Assembly (NCBI RefSeq): GCF_007751715.1
Contig: NZ_CP036292.1
Span: 4,223,339-4,287,338, forward strand
Source of the DNA: Rosistilla oblonga
Lineage (GTDB): Bacteria; Planctomycetota; Planctomycetia; Pirellulales; Pirellulaceae
Direction: 5' to 3'
DNA length: 64,000 nt
Position 1 is the first letter of the stretch. The number at the start of each line of letters is the position of its first letter. A program made the position numbers and the translations under genes. Of this stretch, positions 40,064 through 48,150 are shown in pieces. Below the pieces are notes generated by a model. It searched no databases. It saw nothing but the letters and a program-made list of their open reading frames with translations, and was not told the DNA's origin.

Positions 40064-40280
40064 TCCGAGCGCACCAGTTCCGGCAGGAACGACAGCAGGT
40101 AGCCCATGGCATGAGCCATGGGACCACCTCGCCCAAGCCAATCAAAAGCCCCAGCGGGGCGGCAGCAATGTACATCAGACGTCCCCCCCCGCGAATAACA
40201 CGAACCACGCGAATGCCATCATCCGCTCGCAAGTACGTTGTACAAACCTGCGAAACGAATCCGCATCTTTTCCTGAGTTG
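40064..40280 (+). repeat. Dispersed hairpin-rich repeat, copy C (5'-truncated)
   Basis: Begins at the CCAGTTCCGGCAGG block, so the first three hairpins are missing. The fourth is CCCATGGC-ATGA-GCCATGGG, the fifth GCCCC-AGC-GGGGC, followed by GCGAATAACACGAACCACGC and GCTCGCAAGTACGTTGTAC. Confidence 0.7.
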
Positions 40281-40382
40281 CCCCGGATTAGGCCAGCGTC
40301 TTCAGCAATGATTGACTTTCCGCCCGCCGCGTGCCACGATTGAAGAACAAACTTTACGAAAGCCCGACGTTGGAGCGAAGCG

Positions 40383-40724
40383 ATGGCACTCGAAATCCCT
40401 AGCGAATATGAAGGCGTTCTTAACGACGCTGTCGCAAGCGGTGCGTTTGCGACGCCCCAGGATGCGTTGCGTCATGCACTGGCGACTTTTGCAAAAGAGC
40501 GTGCTAGTGAAGCGCGGCAGCCGTCGACAGAGACACCGCCTCGCCTAAAACGCCAGACGTCCAAGGCAACTGATATTGACGAATTAGCGAGGAAGCAAGG
40601 CGTGCCGCCTTTGAAGGACTTCCGACAACTCGAAGCGAGCTTTTGGCCTGCCGATGAATCGGTCGACGACTTCATTCAGGCAATTCGAGAAGGGCACCAA
40701 GACGACGGAGCACGGACGCGATAA
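40383..40724 (+). CDS. Antitoxin of a VapBC-type pair
   Basis: The ATG at 40383 has GGAG at 40371-40374, about 8 bases upstream. The 113-residue protein has an N-terminal ribbon-helix-helix-like region (MALEIPSEYEGVLNDAVASG then FATPQDALRHALATFAKER) for DNA binding and dimerisation, and a C-terminal toxin-binding segment (FWPADESVDDFIQAIREGHQ) typical of antitoxins paired with PIN-domain toxins. Its TAA overlaps the toxin ATG by one base (TAATG). It should repress its own promoter. Because the toxin is truncated it may now be an orphan antitoxin. Confidence 0.75.
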   Translation: MALEIPSEYEGVLNDAVASGAFATPQDALRHALATFAKERASEARQPSTETPPRLKRQTSKATDIDELARKQGVPPLKDFRQLEASFWPADESVDDFIQAIREGHQDDGARTR

Positions 40725-40929
40725 TGTCAGCTCTTGTTGTCGACACCGACGTCGTTTCTTTAGGCTTCCGTCAGTCCGACAACTTTGTCCATCACTACGG
40801 ACCGGCTCTGGTAGGCTCCCGACTGATCGTCTCGTTTATGACGATCGCTGAGCTGGCTTTTGGTGCCCTGAATCGCCAATGGGGACCAAGAAAATGTAAT
40901 CAGCTATCCGAGTACATGAACCACCACGC
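40724..40929 (+). pseudogene. VapC-like PIN-domain toxin, truncated by a repeat copy
   Basis: The first ~69 residues are a PIN domain start: VVDTDVVSLGF carries the first catalytic aspartates (Asp7, Asp9) and FMTIAELAFGAL the conserved glutamate (Glu43), followed by RQWGPRKCNQLSEYMNHH. A normal VapC is about 130 residues with further acidic residues in the second half. Here the frame runs at 40930 into hairpin repeat copy D and ends within it at 41026, adding ~31 unrelated residues (AQWRSHGSIEPGTQVPG...). The RNase site is therefore incomplete and the toxin is predicted inactive. Confidence 0.75.
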
Positions 40930-41231
40930 ACAATGGCGAAGCCATGGCAGCATAGAGCCTGGGACGCAAGTCCCAGGTGACAGCACCGACGATACAAACC
41001 AAAGTCGCAACGCGACGACAGAATGAGTCCAACCGTTGCGCCCAAGTCCCGGCAGCGACGACAGCAGGTTGGCCATGGCGTGAGTCCGCCCCAAGCCCAT
41101 CAAAAGCCACGGCCGGGCGGCAGAAATATAACTCAGACATCCTGCCCGCGAATCACGCAAATCACGCGAATGCCATCACCCACTCGCAAGCTGCGTTATA
41201 AAAGCCAGCAAAACGAGTCCGCCCCAATTCT
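40930..41231 (+). repeat. Dispersed hairpin-rich repeat, copy D (array unit 1)
   Basis: Starts ACAATGGCGAAGCCATGG inside the vapC reading frame. It has CCTGGGACGCAAGTCCCAGG and GTCGC-AAC-GCGAC; the fourth hairpin lacks its right arm. It ends CCAGCAAAACGAGTCCGCCCC. It is the first of three head-to-tail units; the next unit starts 549 bases later. Confidence 0.85.
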
Positions 41232-41478
41232 CCAACTTCAAACCGTCAGATGCCTTAGCCACCGAGGTCACTGAGCCCACCGAGAGAATCCCTCAACTGC
41301 AACAAACCTCGGTGGCAAAAACAACACCTGCCCACCGGACTCAACCGGAATCCCATGCGGCAGCCGGTGCCCCGAGCTGGCGTCTAGGCTTCAGCCCATC
41401 TGCGCACTGGCCATTCAGTACGCCGATCCGCACATCGGCGCCCCATCACGCAATCCGCACAACGGCAACCCAGCACGT
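41232..41478 (+). repeat. Inter-repeat spacer, also repeated (first copy)
   Basis: The ~250 bases between copies D and E are similar to those between E and F (41784-42038): shared blocks include TTAGCCAC, CAACAAACCTCGGTG, CCGAGCTGGCGTCTAGGCTT and ACTGGCCATTCAGTACGC. The duplicated unit is therefore repeat plus spacer, about 555 bases. Confidence 0.7.
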
Positions 41479-41783
41479 ACAATGGCTAAGCCATGGCAGC
41501 ATAGAGCCTGGGACGCAAGTCCCAGGTGACAGCACCGACGATACAAACCAAAGTCGCAAAGCGACGACATAACTAGTCCAGTCGTCGCGTCCAAGTCCAG
41601 TCAGGGATCACAGCACGCACCCCGTGGCGTGAACCATGGGACCATCCACGCCCAAGCCCATCAATAGCTCCGACGGGGCGGCAGCGATCTACCTCACACG
41701 TCCCGCCCGCAAATCACGCGAATGCCATCATCCACTCGCAAGCTGCGTTATATAAACCAGCGAAGCGAGCCCGCCCCAATTTT
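41479..41783 (+). repeat. Dispersed hairpin-rich repeat, copy E (array unit 2)
   Basis: Contains ATGGC-TAA-GCCAT, CCTGGGACGCAAGTCCCAGG, GTCGC-AAA-GCGAC and a fourth hairpin CCCGTGG...CCATGGG in which a G-T wobble replaces an A-T pair. Ends CCAGCGAAGCGAGCCCGCCCC. Confidence 0.85.
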
Positions 41784-42038
41784 CCAAGTTCAAACCGGCA
41801 AAGGCTTTAGCCACAGAGGCAAATGCGTCCACAGAGGATATAGATCAACCGCAACAAACCTCGGTGCCCTCGGTGAACTCTATGGCAAAAACAACAACTG
41901 ACCACCGGAACCCCATCCAGCAGTCGGTGACCCGAGCTGGCGTCTAGGCTTCAGCCGATCCGCGCACTGGCCATTCAGTACGCTTAACCGCACACTGGCC
42001 AACCAGCACCCAATCCGCACAACGGCAACCCATCGCGC
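41784..42038 (+). repeat. Inter-repeat spacer (second copy)
   Basis: Similar to 41232-41478; see that entry. Fragments of the same spacer also precede copy A (CCGCACATCGGCCAACCAGC at about 30827-30846). Confidence 0.65.
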
Positions 42039-42345
42039 ACAATGGCGAAGCCATGGCAGCATAGAGCCTGGGACGCAAGTCCCAGGTGACAGCACCGACG
42101 ATACAAACCAAAGTCGCAAAGCGACGACAGAATTAGTGCAGTCGTTGTGCCCAAGTCCCGGCAGGGATCACATCACCTACCCCATGGCGTGAACCATGGG
42201 ATCATCCACGCCCCAAGTCCATCAAAAGCTCCGACGGGGCGGAAAATATGTAACTCAGACATCCTGCCCGCGAATCACGCGAAGGCCATCCCCGACTCGC
42301 AAGCAGCGATGTACAAACGAGCGAAACGAGTCCGCAACCCTTACC
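42039..42345 (+). repeat. Dispersed hairpin-rich repeat, copy F (array unit 3)
   Basis: Contains ATGGC-GAA-GCCAT, CCTGGGACGCAAGTCCCAGG, GTCGC-AAA-GCGAC and CCCATGG-cgtgaa-CCATGGG. It ends about 80 bases before the stop codon of the large phosphoesterase-NTPase gene. Confidence 0.85.
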
Positions 42346-42426
42346 GAGTTTGTTCTCGCCCCGCAGCAGATCATATCATGATGTTACACTAGCAAAAAAA
42401 CACGCCCCATATCATTCAACGCCAGA

Positions 42427-45400
42427 CTATCGCCCGTAACGCTTTTGTTTCCGATCCATAGTTGGTTGACCGAAACGCTCTTTCTTAATGTTTGGATTCA
42501 GTGCTTTCGTCCCATCAATAGTGATTTTCATCCGAGAAGAAATTCGTTGAAGTTGTGGCTGCCGTCTTTGGTATAGGTACAGCTGGTGAGCAACGAGGGA
42601 TTTCAATAGAACAGTCACGAAACGATTACTTTCGACATCTCGTAGGAGTTTCGTCGCTTCTTCCAATGGAAAGTCTCTTTCGTGCTCCATGAGAACGTCA
42701 AGTTGGAAAAGCCTGTTAGGAACGGAAGGGTCTAGATCAACAACCTTCGCATAAGTCCCTGTAAGATTCTTTGCTCCGACTGCCTCGGCAACAACTTTGA
42801 CAATCGTAAAGCATGCTAGCCAGCAAATACCAATAATCTCCCGCTCTGCTTTGATCGCTAGCTTATCGTCGACATGAGGTGCGGTGAGACCATTACGGTG
42901 CTTTACATTCTCGTGACGACCGTGTCTTTCAACTTGATCACTGAGCCTCACCTCAGCAACTTCTTTCCATCGGTCGACGTCCGCTAATTCAGCTAGTCCG
43001 CATCCGACCATACGACGGCTCAGATCAAAAATCTCCTTAACAATGGACACCTTCCAATCAAGATCTTCGGCCGACGCTTCGTTTTTCAAAACCTGTCCCA
43101 AAATTCGGATCATTTTGTAAGCCGCTTGAATCTGATGGACTTGGCTTTTGATTCGACCGTCACGCGTCTCCGGATCAATGATCGCTACCATGGTTAATTC
43201 TTGGGCATCGTCACTTACTCTGACCTCTTCTTTTGTCTCACGTTTAGCAATAAGGTCGTGTCGATTTTTCTCTGGGGTTGTAGAAGGGATCTGAACTCTA
43301 TCCGAGGTCCCACCAAGCCTATTTAGTTGCTCTACGTCATCTGTCAGTGTTGCCAATGGAGCGGTCTTGAAAATACTTGATGCAGCCGTCTTTATTGCTT
43401 CTAGGACAAAGGGGTCTGTGCTAACGTGCGACAAGAACAGAAGTGTATTCGCGGACACTGAATCATACAACTCCGTGCAACACTCACGAACAAAGTCTTT
43501 GGCCCATTCTTGGTGTAAATGCCTATGAATATGCCATGCTATAAAAAAGCAATTTGCGTATTTGGAAGAAATGCGAATCCCCATCGCATCTGCTTTGACT
43601 ACACCGCACTCGGCAAATGCGTCTAGAAGTCGCTCAAACGAAATATTGAGATCCTTACGGCGACAATAGGCATCATGAAAGTCCAATGCCCTTCGTTGTG
43701 AAATTGCATCCTGATTCGATGCTTTGATTTCAAATGCCAATGCCCCAAGGTACGCGAGTTGCCCCGGAAGGTCGAATGCCCCCAACCGGGCACGACTCAG
43801 CGCAGCCGTAACAATCGCCTGATACATGTGACCGTATGACCCATTTTTCAAAACGACATTGTCGTTATCTTCTGCTTGCTGCAAAAGAACAATTAAAATC
43901 CAAGGCTGATGGGGAATAACATCTGCCGAGAGAACGTTCTGGATTTGCTTAGTTGTTTTCTCCACTTGCTGCTGAATCTGCTCCGGAGCCAGGTCCTGAT
44001 TCTTGTTTGCAAGACAAATCCACTTCTTTGCTAAGGCCTCCGTCCTAAGCTGACCAAACTCACAAATATTGAACTTTTCGAAATCGGCGTACGCACCGAA
44101 GTCTTCCGTCGCTGCATGCGACTCACAAATAATCAGTTCTTCTGATGCAAACAACACGATCCGATCCGCAAACTTCCGGAGTTGGTCAACAACTGCACTC
44201 GGCGTATGTCCTTGCTGGTAAATAAGCTGGAAATTGTCAACCAATATTACAACTTCGTCTTCAGGACGTTGCGACAGCACCTCCCAAGTAAGATCGTTAT
44301 ACTGCCGTTTCAACGCATCGGCGACCAGCGAGCGAACGGTCTTTTCTGAGACGTCCCGATCTAATTTCTTGGCGTCTAGATACAACGGAATTTTCGATTC
44401 CCGCCGCATCGCCAAAAACAAATGACGCGCTAAAGCTGTCTTTCCACATGTCGCATCGCCGGTAAGCAGTGCGCTAGTTGCCTCAAGTAGCCGTTTTTCA
44501 ACACGAGACGAGGGAACTAGCGTCCGTTCCTCAGGCGAAATGGAATTGGAATAGTCGTTTAGATCGGGATACAGAAAAAAATCCTGCAGTTTAAGGTTGC
44601 CTCGATTTGCGATTGATATGGGCAACAATGGGTCTTCTAGCCACGAACGAAACTCGGGCTTAATCGAGACGAATGATCTATCGCTTCGCACGTTGCCAAA
44701 TTCAACAATGTGATCTCGGGATGTGATATAGGCCTGCTTGTCGATGTCGAATTCTACGCATGCGACTTGAGCGCGAGCAAACCCGTCTTCAAACCGCAGC
44801 ACTTGAAACACACTGGCTGCGTCACCGTCCCATTGCTGCAGTGCGCCACCTTCCACGTGGAGCAGTTGGGAGTCTGCTGTATTCAACTTTGTTTCACCTG
44901 CAATGTGCTCATGTCCTGTAAATAGGATGTCACAATTCGCACGCACCCATTGCTGAAGTTGCGTTCGAGTGTCGGGCATACGAAACCAATTGTAGGGATG
45001 GTGCATGCAAAATACAGAGCGTGTGGAATTCTCCGTTGGGTTTTTCGGAAGAAGTTCTAAAGGAAATGCTGCGTTATTCGCTTTTTCTTGTCGTTGGGAC
45101 ATCCATGCGGAATTTCCAAGCATTACATCAATATACTGGGAACATACTTCGATCTGGTACGTAACGAAGTACGGGGCTTCCGACCTGATCGCTGCGTTAG
45201 GTGGATGGTCAAGCAACGAAACAAACTCAAAATAGTTGTTCAACGGCTCTAGAACGGTCCTTTCAATCGAGTCAGGACATCGTTCGGTTGCTATGCGTTC
45301 CAATGCTATGTCTCGCATCGATTGATCACTTGAGAAATCGCAGTCGTGATTCCCTGGTGTTACGAAATAGCAAAAGTCTATTTCTGGCCCCAAGCTTTGC

Positions 45401-45618
45401 TTGAGTTCTTTGACCAGGGTGTTGATGAACTCAGCCGCGACTACGAACTCACTTGTGCTTCCTCGATTCGCAAAGTCACCATTCAGAACTAGCGCTACTG
45501 CGGTTGTATCTTCTCTAACGTGGCATAATGCTGCGTTTATTAAAGAAGAGACTCGTGTTGACAGCACGCTTTCTTTGTTTCCGAAATGAATGTCCGTCAG
45601 ATGAATAAGCGTCAGCAT
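42427..45618 (-). CDS. Calcineurin-like metallophosphoesterase fused to a STAND-like NTPase, 1063 aa
   Basis: Residues 1-300 are a complete metallophosphoesterase: DxH (Asp9, His11), GD (Gly47-Asp48), GNHD (89-92), the histidine in CMHHP (206-207) and GHEH (235-238). A linker is followed by a P-loop NTPase with Walker A GDATCGKT (387-394) and Walker B EVVILVDNF (Asp461), then ~300 helical residues that may form the winged-helix/arm part, and a C-terminal ~250-residue helical domain with no visible TPR, ankyrin or WD repeats. Effector at the N-terminus, STAND-like switch, then sensor is the layout of Avs/NLR-like defence proteins. The gene has visibly lower GC than its neighbours and lies beside a repeat array and a broken toxin gene. 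No cytosolic partner gene is adjacent. Defence function is inference. Confidence 0.85.
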   Translation of the reverse strand: MLTLIHLTDIHFGNKESVLSTRVSSLINAALCHVREDTTAVALVLNGDFANRGSTSEFVVAAEFINTLVKELKQSLGPEIDFCYFVTPGNHDCDFSSDQSMRDIALERIATERCPDSIERTVLEPLNNYFEFVSLLDHPPNAAIRSEAPYFVTYQIEVCSQYIDVMLGNSAWMSQRQEKANNAAFPLELLPKNPTENSTRSVFCMHHPYNWFRMPDTRTQLQQWVRANCDILFTGHEHIAGETKLNTADSQLLHVEGGALQQWDGDAASVFQVLRFEDGFARAQVACVEFDIDKQAYITSRDHIVEFGNVRSDRSFVSIKPEFRSWLEDPLLPISIANRGNLKLQDFFLYPDLNDYSNSISPEERTLVPSSRVEKRLLEATSALLTGDATCGKTALARHLFLAMRRESKIPLYLDAKKLDRDVSEKTVRSLVADALKRQYNDLTWEVLSQRPEDEVVILVDNFQLIYQQGHTPSAVVDQLRKFADRIVLFASEELIICESHAATEDFGAYADFEKFNICEFGQLRTEALAKKWICLANKNQDLAPEQIQQQVEKTTKQIQNVLSADVIPHQPWILIVLLQQAEDNDNVVLKNGSYGHMYQAIVTAALSRARLGAFDLPGQLAYLGALAFEIKASNQDAISQRRALDFHDAYCRRKDLNISFERLLDAFAECGVVKADAMGIRISSKYANCFFIAWHIHRHLHQEWAKDFVRECCTELYDSVSANTLLFLSHVSTDPFVLEAIKTAASSIFKTAPLATLTDDVEQLNRLGGTSDRVQIPSTTPEKNRHDLIAKRETKEEVRVSDDAQELTMVAIIDPETRDGRIKSQVHQIQAAYKMIRILGQVLKNEASAEDLDWKVSIVKEIFDLSRRMVGCGLAELADVDRWKEVAEVRLSDQVERHGRHENVKHRNGLTAPHVDDKLAIKAEREIIGICWLACFTIVKVVAEAVGAKNLTGTYAKVVDLDPSVPNRLFQLDVLMEHERDFPLEEATKLLRDVESNRFVTVLLKSLVAHQLYLYQRRQPQLQRISSRMKITIDGTKALNPNIKKERFGQPTMDRKQKRYGR

Positions 45619-46295
45619 CTCTATCGATATCCTAGTACGTATGAACAGCTATTTAGCGCGTAAGCTCGATTGTACCGCCATTGAGTTCCCTTGGAACAGG
45701 TCCGAGAATTGCATACTGACAAGGCGGAACGTATAAACGACGGTGAGACAACTTTTTGTTGTATAAGTACCGCATTCCATACGGATGCGGTGTTATCCAT
45801 CAGCGCGACGCAATCCCAGACATTAAACGTAGCCTTGAAAGCGAGATGCCCCCAATGTGCCATCCATCATCCCGACTCGGATTTCCGCGTCGATGCGACA
45901 CAAACCTATGCACGGGTCCGGCACTGTGAAAAATGCAATCCTAATTGCTTGTTCCACAAGTCATTGTGAACTTCCAGCTACCGCATGACAACCAAGGGCC
46001 GGACGATTGCACCGGGAATCATAGGCAGAACGCAACATTCCCCGTATCAGTCATCCCGTCCCAAAATTTGAGTCGGCCGTCTTCGCGTGATCAGCATGTC
46101 CAATGCGGTCCGCTTCGATGCACTGGACAAAATACGGTGAGGGAGGGCACTTTCGAAGGCTCACATCACTCGTTCGCTAACCAACGCGAATTGCTCCGGT
46201 TGCAGGCGCGGGATGCGCGGAATCCACCGGCGGAATAAAAAAGGGGGCAAGGGGGGCTATTCCCTGTCCTTTGGGATCGGCAGGCGAAGCGGTCC
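45619..46295. other. Region upstream of the phosphoesterase-NTPase gene
   Basis: About 680 bases with one doubtful zinc-finger-like ORF (listed). The promoter of the NTPase gene must lie just above 45619. I see no recombination site or tRNA that would mark the end of an island. Confidence 0.4.
45691..45969 (+). CDS. Doubtful small cysteine-rich (zinc-binding-like) protein
   Basis: The frame encodes up to 92 residues. Its C-terminal half has a CxxC-xH-(~22)-CxxCxxxC pattern (ARCPQCAIHHPDSDFRVDAT, then RHCEKCNPNC), which resembles small phage or mobile-element zinc ribbons such as Ogr/Delta-type regulators. The N-terminal half looks unstructured, and the true start may be a TTG near 45837. No ribosome binding site is convincing. 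It reads divergently from the large NTPase gene and shares its lower GC. Confidence 0.35.
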   Translation: MEQVRELHTDKAERINDGETTFCCISTAFHTDAVLSISATQSQTLNVALKARCPQCAIHHPDSDFRVDATQTYARVRHCEKCNPNCLFHKSL

Positions 46296-47726
46296 CTACG
46301 AATTCGCTTCCAGCACGAGTTCGCTTCTACCCTTGGGCAAGTCGAAGCAGGCGACTAGGTTTTGCTCGTCGGCGATCCATGTTCCTGCATCCAGTTTCGA
46401 TCGACGGGACGCCTGGCTCAGGAGCGTGCGAGCGTTTCCGTGCTGGAGACTCACCGGTCCCGCGGCGGCGTCAATTTGCAACGTGTAGCGCTGCGTCGCG
46501 AAGGGGGCTGTGAGCGTTAAGCGATTGCCTTCGCGGCGGATTTCGGTCAGTTGTTTCGCGGCCCAGTAGCGAGCGATCTCGCTGACCTTCATCCAGATCG
46601 TGTCGTCGGCGAATCGCGACGCCAACGATTTGACAACTCGTTTGAAGGAATTGAATCCCTCTTGGCTGCCATTGCTGTACATCCCCGGCCAATGACAGAT
46701 CATGACCGCCGGTTGCCGCCGCTGGATCAGTTCGACCATTCGGCCGCTGGTCGCGGTGGCGTTGCAATAGCGGTCGGGGACGGAGAGCGAATCACCTTGC
46801 CAACCGCCAAACCAATCCCCCGTTCCCGCCGGAACGTTGACTGTTAACCGGACGTCGTCGGTCCCCACGCCGCGCAAATGTTCGAGCTTCGGCTCCGTAC
46901 TCTCGTCCCCCGAGATGACGTATTTGAAATAGTGCGGTAGATCGACGCCGTAGACGTCGCGAACCGCCTGGTCGACCGCGATCGGCAGCTCGGCTTTCAT
47001 CGAATTGCCAAAGCCGCCGGGTGTGGTGATTCCTTCGCAGGGGAGATCACAGTTCTTTACAAGGCGAAGTGCATAGGCGAGATAGGCGGCCAATTCGTCG
47101 ACGCTCTTCTTTTCCTGAGGATACGAATTCTCCATCGTTGCGGCGCTGATCTGCTGCATCGGTCGGCCGGTCTTCAGATCGATCACCCGCGTGTGCGTGA
47201 TCATCTCGGGATGAATATCCCAGTTGGGGAGCATCAAGTCGCGGACAAGTTTTAAGCTGGACTGCAAATCGGCTCGCGACCAACCGGGCAATTCTCGGTC
47301 GAGCCAGCCGACGCAGGCGGGATTGGGAACGATGCTGTACTTTCCTTTCACGCCCTGGTCGGCACACCATTCGCCAAACTGGCGGACAAAGCTGTCGGGG
47401 ATCTCGCGCGGCCATGATCGCCACGGCTTTTGATACTCGGCGCGATCTGGCATCGCGGTGGCGAACTGCGGAGTGCAAAAGTGCCCCATGTTCACCAAGC
47501 AGGTCGAATCATCGATGATGAACGACAGCGGCACGCGATCGCGCGGCATCAGCACTTGGATGCCTGTCGGCCGGGTCGGCAGCGGAGCCGACGACGCGAG
47601 CTCAGGCGTCTCGGCCAAACCTAAACGTGGCAGCCCCATACCAGCCACTGCCGTCGCGGCACCCCAAGCCGACCCGCGAAGAAACGCTCGCCGGTCCTGG
47701 ATCCTTAATGTTTGGTGCTGGTTCAC
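46296..47726 (-). CDS. Tat-exported polysaccharide-deacetylase-like protein
   Basis: A GTG at 47726 with GGGAG 8 bases upstream is the likeliest start; the frame is open to 47774. The leader is a Tat signal (DRRAFLRGSAWGAATAVAGM, ending GLAE). The mature ~440 residues include VPLSFIIDDSTCLVNMGHF, GEWCADQGVKGKYSIVPNPA, NWDIHPEMITHTR and MICHWPGMYSNG, which recall the (beta/alpha)-barrel and metal ligands (Asp-Asp, His) of NodB-type polysaccharide deacetylases. Assignment to that fold is tentative. It stands alone at the edge of the accessory region. Confidence 0.68.
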   Translation of the reverse strand: MNQHQTLRIQDRRAFLRGSAWGAATAVAGMGLPRLGLAETPELASSAPLPTRPTGIQVLMPRDRVPLSFIIDDSTCLVNMGHFCTPQFATAMPDRAEYQKPWRSWPREIPDSFVRQFGEWCADQGVKGKYSIVPNPACVGWLDRELPGWSRADLQSSLKLVRDLMLPNWDIHPEMITHTRVIDLKTGRPMQQISAATMENSYPQEKKSVDELAAYLAYALRLVKNCDLPCEGITTPGGFGNSMKAELPIAVDQAVRDVYGVDLPHYFKYVISGDESTEPKLEHLRGVGTDDVRLTVNVPAGTGDWFGGWQGDSLSVPDRYCNATATSGRMVELIQRRQPAVMICHWPGMYSNGSQEGFNSFKRVVKSLASRFADDTIWMKVSEIARYWAAKQLTEIRREGNRLTLTAPFATQRYTLQIDAAAGPVSLQHGNARTLLSQASRRSKLDAGTWIADEQNLVACFDLPKGRSELVLEANS

Positions 47727-48150
47727 GTCGGACACTCCCGGTTGCCGTTTGCCTGCTACCGGCGGGCACAACACGGCTCGCCGAACGGCACTATTCTATC
47801 GTGCTCCGAAAGGCGGATGGAAACAACAAGACCTTCCGTCCCAGGGCAGGCAACTATTTGAGCTTAGAGCCGGACAGAAAAGCGAGTTCTAAAATCTGGT
47901 GCCGATCCAACCCGAGGTTTCCAGTCCGCTTCGAAGGCCGGCACATGCAGGCGATGACTGTGTGTCGGCCTCCCGGCCGCTTGGTTTGTCCGTACCCAAG
48001 CAACCGGCGGCTTACACGGCCGGCAGTTCGCGTGTCGGCCTCCGGCCTGTGGTGCTGGCGATTCGCTTTGGTGTGAGCAGGTGGGAGATGGAGCCCATAA
48101 GCGTTCCGTTAGACAAGAGAATGGAGAGCAGTGCTTTTCACTGGCCCACT
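47727..48150. other. Intergenic region with one arm of a 24-bp direct repeat
   Basis: No gene supported. Bases 47844-47867 recur exactly at 49260-49283. CGGCCTCCCGGCCG and CGGCCTCCGGCCTG palindromes lie at about 47965-48050. Confidence 0.45.
47844..47867 (+). repeat. 24-bp direct repeat, copy 1
   Basis: Begins GGGCAGGCAACTATTTG and ends in AGCTTAG; identical to 49260-49283. The two copies bracket the secreted hypothetical gene at 48151-49095. Confidence 0.6.

Larger units (their letters stand above)
39655..40382. other. Spacer with MITE copy 2 and partial hairpin-repeat copies
   Basis: No gene supported. After the second MITE-like element comes the tail of one hairpin repeat (about 39998-40056, CCACTCGCAAGCTGCGCTAT) and then the 3' two-thirds of another (40064-40280). 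Confidence 0.55.

Noticed and set aside
40930-42345. CRISPR array
   Set aside because: The repeat units are ~300 bases with similar spacers of ~250 bases; there are no short regular repeats and no cas genes.
40830-42400. ORFs translating as AQWRSHGSIEPGTQVPG... in several places
   Set aside because: The same peptide recurs because the ORFs lie in copies of the dispersed hairpin repeat; starts differ and no ribosome binding sites are present.
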